A DNA stretch of 64,000 nucleotides from Brumimicrobium sp. GTDB lineage: Bacteria; Bacteroidota; Bacteroidia; Flavobacteriales_D; Crocinitomicaceae. This document shows, one piece after another, positions 58,624 to 64,000 of this stretch. A model generated the notes under the pieces. The model was not told the origin of the DNA and did no database searches. It was given only the letters and a program-made list of their open reading frames with translations. Made by a program: the position numbers and the translations under genes. Position 1 is the first letter of the stretch; every line of letters starts with the position of its first letter. The stretch covers positions 792,923-856,922 of the forward strand of contig JAMLGZ010000001.1 of assembly GCA_023957385.1 (NCBI GenBank), read 5' to 3'.

Positions 58624-58974
58624 TTAGAATTTTCTTTTCTCTTTAATTCTTGCAGATTTTCCAGTTCTATCACGGAAGTAGAAAATACGAGCTCTTCTAA
58701 CTGAACCGTGTTTTAAAACTTTAATCTCATCGATGAAAGGAGTGTGAACAGGGAAAATACGTTCTACACCAATACCTCCTGAAGTCTTACGAACAGTAAA
58801 AGTTTCTGTAACACCAGAACCTCTTCTTTGGATAACTACTCCTTGAAATTGCTGAATACGCTCTTTCTCTCCTTCTCTAATTTTATATGAAACGACAATA
58901 GTATCTCCTGCTCCAAATTCTGGAACTTGGTTAACTGTTACAAACTCGTTTTGAACTTCTTTAATTAAATCCAT
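58624..58974 (-). CDS. rplS: 50S ribosomal protein L19
   Basis: A 116-residue ribosomal protein with the L19 sequence throughout: [62 protein letters not shown], and [23 protein letters not shown] at the C-terminus. Lies at the bridge of the 30S and 50S subunits. Monocistronic here, unlike the rpsP-rimM-trmD-rplS operon of many bacteria. Confidence 0.98.
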   Translation of the reverse strand: MDLIKEVQNEFVTVNQVPEFGAGDTIVVSYKIREGEKERIQQFQGVVIQRRGSGVTETFTVRKTSGGIGVERIFPVHTPFIDEIKVLKHGSVRRARIFYFRDRTGKSARIKEKRKF

Positions 58975-59088
58975 GATATATAATTTTTTATCTTCTTAAT
59001 GAATTGGGGTGCAATATTAAGGATTATTTATGAAATCCATACAGATAAATCAATTTATTTTTAAAATAATTTCTTTTTCTGCTTAAAA

Positions 59089-60824
59089 TCACAAATCAAT
59101 ATCTAGTTTAAAGGTGTTTCTCAGATTGTTAAGGTCTGGATTTCGCTTAGCCATATCATCAAATTTGTCTTTGCTCGTAAAAAGTTTGCTTTCTGCAGTT
59201 TCTTCCACAAATATTTGAATCTCAATAGATGTATTTTTGAGTTCTTGCCTTAGAAAATGAAGAATATTATAGAGATTAGCTTCCAAAAATTCCTTCTGTA
59301 CATTATTGTTTACCGTATGCTTAATAATATTCCCTTCTACTAATAGAGGATCATTCGCTAGCATGGAGGTGTATAAATTTCCCTGCCCTTCATCTTTTAG
59401 TTTATGTGCAAATTGCCTCCACCGCATGCGCATCTCATCTATAGTGAATGGTTGAGATTCCTCTTTCAATCCTTTGTTGTCTGGGGTGAGATTGGTACCT
59501 TTTTCGGTACGATTCATTAAATCTTGAATACCGAGCAATGTGCTTTGTCCCTGGTGTGTAGGTGTCGAAAGTTTTTTGACTTCTGGTCGGGTGGAGGAGA
59601 TGCCTTGTGAATTATTCTCAGAAATTGTTGTTTGTTGTTGGGGAGAAATCTTTGTCTTTGGAAGGGCTTGACCTTTAAATGGAATAATGATTACTGGATC
59701 AGTTATTGCTTTTTTTTTTCTAACTCATTTTTAATTGAGCAAAGTTGCATTAAAGTTAATTCAACCAATAAACGTTGATTTTTTGAACTCTTATAGTTTG
59801 TGTCGGCACTGGTTAAAACACCTAAGGATCTTAATAAATAAGGAACCGATAAATCAGGTAAATTTGTTTGTTCTTTATATCTACTTTGAATAGTATCTCC
59901 TACTTCTAGTAATTCTAGTGTTTGAGGATCTTTTCCTACCATTAAATTTCGATAGTGCTCTGCAAGTCCAATTATAAATTGATGTCCGTCAAATCCGTAG
60001 TTGATAATTTCATTAAATAAAAGTAAACTACTGGAGATATCTTCATTTCGAGCAAAATCAACTAATTTAAAGTAGTAATCATAATCTAATACATTTAAAT
60101 TCTCAATTACTGCTTTATAGGTGAGTGTTTTTCCTGAGAAACTTACAATTTGATCAAAGATAGAAAGTGCGTCTCTCATTGCGCCATCTGCTTTCTGTGC
60201 AATTAAATGTAATGCTTCACTTTCTGCATCAATCCCTTCACTAACTGCAATTCGTTGAAGGTGATTTACCATGTCTGATATTTTAATTCGGTTAAAATCA
60301 AAAATCTGACAACGAGAAAGTATGGTTGGGATAATCTTGTGTTTTTCAGTAGTTGCTAATATGAAGATGGCATGCTTGGGAGGCTCTTCTAAGGTTTTTA
60401 AAAAAGCATTAAAAGCTGCTGTCGATAACATATGCACCTCGTCTATTATATAAACTTTATAATTTCCTAATTGCGGTGCGATACGAACTTGATCAATTAA
60501 GCTACGAATATCATCAACACTATTATTTGAAGCAGCATCTAATTCATATACATTGAGTGATTGTCCTTCATCAAAAGATTTGCAGGATTCACATGTGCCA
60601 CAAGCTTCAATATTTTCAGAGCGATTAGTACAATTGATTGTTTTGGCAAGAATACGGGCAGTAGAGGTTTTTCCTACGCCTCGTGAACCACAAAATAAGA
60701 ATGCTTGAGCTAATTGGTTGTTTTTAATTGCATTTTTTAGGGTAACAGCAATGTTATTCTGACCAACTAGGGTGTCAAATGTTTGGGGTCTGTACTTTCT
60801 TGCGGAAACAATATAGTCACTCAT
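59089..60824 (-). CDS. dnaX: DNA polymerase III subunit gamma/tau, split by a -1 frameshift at an A10 run
   Basis: The frame from 60824 codes 373 residues (P-loop GSRGVGKTSTA near 45-56, zinc cysteines CTNRSENIEACGTCESC, DEVHM near 127, clamp-loader lid) and stops after GAA AAA AAA AAG CAA TAA. At the A10 run (59710-59719) a one-base backward slip enters an open frame (AITDPVIIPFKG...) running to 59089, giving the C-terminal tau region of about 205 residues (SQPFTIDEMRMRWRQFAHKLKDEG...). A slip gives a 578-residue tau and no slip gives gamma, as known for other dnaX genes. Real slippage versus homopolymer error in the assembly cannot be told by eye. Confidence 0.88.
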
Positions 60825-60828
60825 ACAA

Positions 60829-60858
60829 CAAAAATAATAGAAATATTTTATTCGGCAA
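60829..60858 (-). promoter_or_regulatory. Promoter of dnaX adjoining its start codon
   Basis: Minus-strand TTG (60856-60858), 19-bp spacer, TATTTTTG (60829-60836). The -7 box is 4 bp before the ATG, so the transcript would have almost no leader. Confidence 0.65.
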
Positions 60859-60907
60859 TGAATCCGATAAAATATACCTGTTTTGCATTTGAATGGCTAG
60901 TTTGGAA

Positions 60908-61777
60908 CTATCCTAAATACGTTCTTAGTAATTTACTTCTGGATGTATGACGTAATCGACGAACAGCCTTCTCTTTTATTTGGCGTACACGTTCTCTAGT
61001 TAAGTCAAAACGATATCCAATTTCATCTAAACTCATTTGGCGATTTCCATCTAGTCCAAAATATAATCTAAGAACATCTGCTTCACGTAAAGTTAAGGTA
61101 TTTAATGAGCGGTTAATTTCCTTTTGAAGAGATTGGTGCAAAAGCACATCTTCTGGAGCAATTACACTGTCATTTTCTAATAAATCATACATATTGGAAC
61201 TAGATTCATCTCCATCGACCAAAGGAGCATCCATGGAAATAGCCTTTCCATTGGATTCAAGAGCTCTGATAACATCCGTTACGGGTATATCTAAACGTTC
61301 AGCTACCTCTTCAAAGGTAGGTGCCCTTTCTAATTCTTGTTCTAGTTCAGAGAATGTTTTATTTACTTTCCCGATTGAACCAATTTTATTTAAAGGTAAT
61401 CGTACAATTCTAGCATGTTCTGCTAATGCTTGCAAGATAGATTGTCGTATCCACCACACAGCGTAAGAAATAAATTTAAAACCTCTGGTTTCATCAAATC
61501 TTTTAGCAGCTTTGATGAGTCCTACGTTTCCTTCATTTATTAAATCTGGAAGCGTTAAACCTTGGTTCTGATATTGTTTTGCTACGGAAACAACAAATCG
61601 CAAGTTTGCACGAACAAGTCTATCTAAAGCACGTTGATCACCTGCTTTAATTCTTTGAGCTAGTTCTACCTCTTCTTGTGCAGTAATAAGGTCAACTCTA
61701 CCAATCTCCACTAGATACTTATCTACGGATTCCGTTTCACGGTTGGTAACTTGTTTTGTGATTTTTAACTGTCTCAT
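60908..61777 (-). CDS. rpoD: RNA polymerase sigma factor RpoD (primary sigma)
   Basis: A 289-residue short primary sigma factor as in Bacteroidota (region 1.1 absent). Region 1.2/2.1: [32 protein letters not shown]; regions 2.2-2.4: [59 protein letters not shown]; region 3 at about 150-200; region 4: [53 protein letters not shown]. It should read the TTTG-N19-TAnnTTTG promoters listed here. Monocistronic, divergent from dapD. Confidence 0.97.
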   Translation of the reverse strand: MRQLKITKQVTNRETESVDKYLVEIGRVDLITAQEEVELAQRIKAGDQRALDRLVRANLRFVVSVAKQYQNQGLTLPDLINEGNVGLIKAAKRFDETRGFKFISYAVWWIRQSILQALAEHARIVRLPLNKIGSIGKVNKTFSELEQELERAPTFEEVAERLDIPVTDVIRALESNGKAISMDAPLVDGDESSSNMYDLLENDSVIAPEDVLLHQSLQKEINRSLNTLTLREADVLRLYFGLDGNRQMSLDEIGYRFDLTRERVRQIKEKAVRRLRHTSRSKLLRTYLG

Positions 61778-61935
61778 TCCGTTCTTTTTAATTTAAATTA
61801 GATTGCTATACTTTATAAACGTTTTAGAAAAGAAAAAGTTGGCTGATTTCTATATAATTGCTTAAAAAAATAGCGAGATAAAATTGAGCAAATTTCGTGC
61901 AAATTTTCTGTATACTTTTATTTTAAATGATTGTG

Positions 61936-61943
61936 TATCTTTG
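61936..61943 (+). promoter_or_regulatory. -7 box upstream of dapD
   Basis: TATCTTTG, 25 bp before the dapD ATG; no clear -33 element. Confidence 0.45.
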
Positions 61944-61968
61944 TTCATGAATTAAATATTTTTCATCG

Positions 61969-62775
61969 ATGAAGGAAATAATTGAAAAAGCCTGGTTGGA
62001 TAGATCTCTTTTAACTGACAAAGAGGTTATACATGTGATAGAATCTGTAATTTCAAAATTAGATAGTGGAGAATTACGTGTAGCAGAACCAAAAGATGGA
62101 TCTTGGCAAGTGAATGAGTGGGTAAAAAAGGCAGTTGTGATGTATTTCCCTATTCGTAAGATGGAAACTATTGAGGTTGGACCTTTTGAATTTTACGATA
62201 AAATGGCACTTAAAAGAAATTATAAAGAATTAGGTGTGCGCGTAGTGCCTCATGCTATTGCTCGTTATGGTTCTTATATTTCTAAAGGTGTTATTTTGAT
62301 GCCTTCTTATGTAAATATTGGGGCGTATGTTGACGAAGGGACAATGGTGGATACATGGGCAACAGTTGGGTCTTGCGCTCAAATTGGTAAACATGTTCAT
62401 TTGAGTGGAGGTGTAGGTATTGGTGGTGTATTAGAACCTTTGCAAGCATCTCCAGTAATTATTGAAGATGGAGCCTTTATTGGTTCTCGTTGCATTGTTG
62501 TTGAAGGAGTTCGAGTGAGAAAAGAAGCAGTATTGGGAGCGAATGTAGTGTTAACGAAATCTACCAAAATTATTGATGTTACCGGTGCACAGCCTATTGA
62601 AATGAAAGGTGAAATCCCCGAGAGAAGTGTTGTAATACCAGGTTCTTACACCAAGAAATTTAATGCAGGAGAGTTCCAAGTGCCTTGTGCGTTAATTATT
62701 GGTAAACGCAAGGAAAGTACAGATTTAAAGACTTCTTTAAACGATGCTTTAAGAGAAAATGAAGTAGCTGTGTAA
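61969..62775 (+). CDS. dapD: 2,3,4,5-tetrahydropyridine-2,6-dicarboxylate N-succinyltransferase
   Basis: A 268-residue enzyme of the lysine/diaminopimelate pathway with an N-terminal helical part ([21 protein letters not shown]) and a left-handed beta-helix of hexapeptide repeats from about 100 ([60 protein letters not shown]). The segment [19 protein letters not shown] at the C-terminus is diagnostic. Acetyl- versus succinyl-transfer follows family type; this is the succinylase form. Confidence 0.95.
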   Translation: [268 protein letters not shown]

Positions 62776-62782
62776 GGGTTGA

Positions 62783-64000
62783 TTACATCCCCGGTATTCC
62801 TCCTCCTTTCATGTTTTTCATTAAACTCATCATATTTTTACGGTCGCTTACAAAGCGCATCATTTTCTTTGTGTCTTCAAACTGTTTGATTAATTTATTA
62901 ACCTCTTGAATGTTTTGCCCACTTCCTGAGGCAATTCTTTTCTTTCTACTATTGTCGAGAATAGCAGGATTTTCCCTCTCCTGTGGAGTCATAGAATAAA
63001 TAATGGCTTCAATAGGTTTGAATGCGTTGTCATCAATTTCTACATCTTTCATGGCTTTACCCATTCCAGGTAGCATCCCCATCAAATCCTTCATGCTTCC
63101 CATCTTTTTAACTTGTTGTAACTGAGAAAGGAAGTCGTTAAAATCAAATTGATTCTTTTTTATTTTCTTTTGAAGTTTTCTTGCTTCTTCTTCGTTGTAT
63201 TGTTCTTGAGCTCGTTCAACTAAAGAAACGACATCTCCCATTCCCAAGATTCTATCGGCCATTCTTTTTGGATAGAATACGTCAAGCGCATCCATCTTTT
63301 CACCTGTACCTACAAACTTAATAGGTTTATTTACAACAGCCTTGATGGAAATTGCAGCACCACCACGTGTATCACCATCTAATTTAGTAAGAATAACTCC
63401 GTCAAAATCAATGGCGTCGTTGAATGCCTTAGCTGTATTTACAGCATCTTGACCTGTCATGGAGTCCACAACAAATAAGGTTTCCGATGGACGTATCGTA
63501 TTCTTAAGTTCTGTAATCTCCGCCATCATTTGTGCGTCTACAGCCAAACGACCTGCGGTATCGATGATTACTACGTTAAATCCATTACTTTTTGCATATT
63601 GTAAAGCATCTTGTGCAATTTTAACTGGGTTCTTTTCTTCTTTATTTGAAAATACTTCTACACCTAGTTGCTCACCCAAAACATGTAATTGGTCGATAGC
63701 AGCAGGTCTGTAAACATCACCCGCAACTAATAGAGGTTTCTTCCCTTTTTTGTTCTTTAAATAATTTGCTAGTTTTCCAGAAAAAGTAGTCTTACCTGAA
63801 CCTTGTAATCCAGACATTAAAATGATGCCTGGACTTCCTTGATAATTTAACTCTGACTCATCTGTTCCCATTAATTCAACGAGCTCTTCATGACAAATTT
63901 TGATCATCAATTGTCCTGGAGATACTGCTGTTAATACATCCCTACCTAATGCTTTTTCTTTTACACGTGTAGTAAATTCTTTGGCTGTTTTGAAATTAAC
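62783..64000 (-). CDS. ffh: Signal recognition particle protein Ffh (5' end outside window)
   Basis: A GTPase that targets nascent membrane proteins together with FtsY. At least 405 codons are visible and the frame continues beyond 64000, where most of the N-domain lies; internal ATG at 63910 is not the start. G-domain: GLQGSGKTTFSGKLA (P-loop), VAGDVYRPAAIDQL, DTAGRLAVD, TKLDGDTRGGAAIS, GTGEKMDAL. M-domain: FNDFLSQLQQVKKMGSMKDLMGMLPG and SGSGQNIQEVNKLIKQFEDTKKMMR, methionine-rich with GMP-like closing GGIPGM. Divergent neighbour is dapD (convergent ends). Confidence 0.96.
   Translation of the reverse strand, partial: VNFKTAKEFTTRVKEKALGRDVLTAVSPGQLMIKICHEELVELMGTDESELNYQGSPGIILMSGLQGSGKTTFSGKLANYLKNKKGKKPLLVAGDVYRPAAIDQLHVLGEQLGVEVFSNKEEKNPVKIAQDALQYAKSNGFNVVIIDTAGRLAVDAQMMAEITELKNTIRPSETLFVVDSMTGQDAVNTAKAFNDAIDFDGVILTKLDGDTRGGAAISIKAVVNKPIKFVGTGEKMDALDVFYPKRMADRILGMGDVVSLVERAQEQYNEEEARKLQKKIKKNQFDFNDFLSQLQQVKKMGSMKDLMGMLPGMGKAMKDVEIDDNAFKPIEAIIYSMTPQERENPAILDNSRKKRIASGSGQNIQEVNKLIKQFEDTKKMMRFVSDRKNMMSLMKNMKGGGIPGM

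Noticed and set aside
59089..59538. Separate 149-residue gene downstream of dnaX
   Set aside because: Its apparent start is a TTG inside an open frame that continues upstream to the A10 run, and the sequence is the tau C-terminus, so it is treated as part of dnaX.

Overview
The window is AT-rich chromosomal DNA from a member of the Bacteroidota, most likely the order Flavobacteriales (a Fluviicola- or Crocinitomicaceae-like organism; this rank is inference). The evidence is type IX secretion machinery (PorW/SprE) and type IX cargo with both sorting-domain types, a short 289-residue primary sigma factor, promoters of the form TTTG-N18/19-TAnnTTTG, few Shine-Dalgarno sites, and families largely restricted to this phylum (DUF3078, a Bacteroidota-type START-like protein, AtpZ next to bactofilin).

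Layout. 1-7.1 kb: the 5' part of a beta-helix lipoprotein gene, a YqgE/transaldolase/glycosyltransferase operon, a small heat-shock protein, a sodium symporter operon and a DUF3078 protein. 7.2-18.1 kb is an accessory island: a 128-bp inverted-repeat element, a GIY-YIG nuclease, and a complete subtype II-C CRISPR-Cas locus. That locus has a minus-strand tracrRNA, cas9, cas1, cas2 and a 3-kb array of 34 repeats, and is followed by a CAT-anticodon tRNA, a toxin-antitoxin-like pair and a decayed VapE/primase fragment. Diverged copies of the same direct repeat flank the island. 18.1-36.7 kb: an ATPase behind a 14-bp tandem repeat, thiolase, a dicarboxylate/glutamate symporter, an M16 peptidase pair, a nitronate monooxygenase-like protein, an LPTG-type flippase with HldE-like adenylyltransferase, AtpZ, bactofilin and PorW, then envelope proteins and a TPR/SpoIIE phosphatase. 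36.8-52.8 kb: three tandem FG-GAP type IX cargo genes, an L,D-transpeptidase, purL, dsbD, carA, eno and a large type-B sorted adhesin-like protein. 52.8-64 kb: housekeeping genes (pgk, an S4 protein, a PLP enzyme, murB, menaquinone genes, rplS, dnaX, rpoD, dapD, ffh).

The CRISPR array is the main curiosity. Its repeats are 58 bp, longer than usual, and the four repeats at the end away from cas2 are a 72-bp form carrying a perfect 18-bp palindrome in place of five central bases. A third variant (T to C at repeat position 32) forms an uninterrupted block of seven. The leader carries a degenerate inverted half-repeat that could fold against the first repeat. The tracrRNA anti-repeat pairs over 18 nt with the minus-strand form of the repeat, so crRNAs should be read toward cas2.

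Two points stand out among the core genes. CarA has asparagine where the glutaminase nucleophile cysteine should be (N258). dnaX is split by an A10 run that a -1 slip resolves exactly, as expected for gamma/tau production. No search or folding program was run; family assignments come from reading motifs and are graded by confidence.
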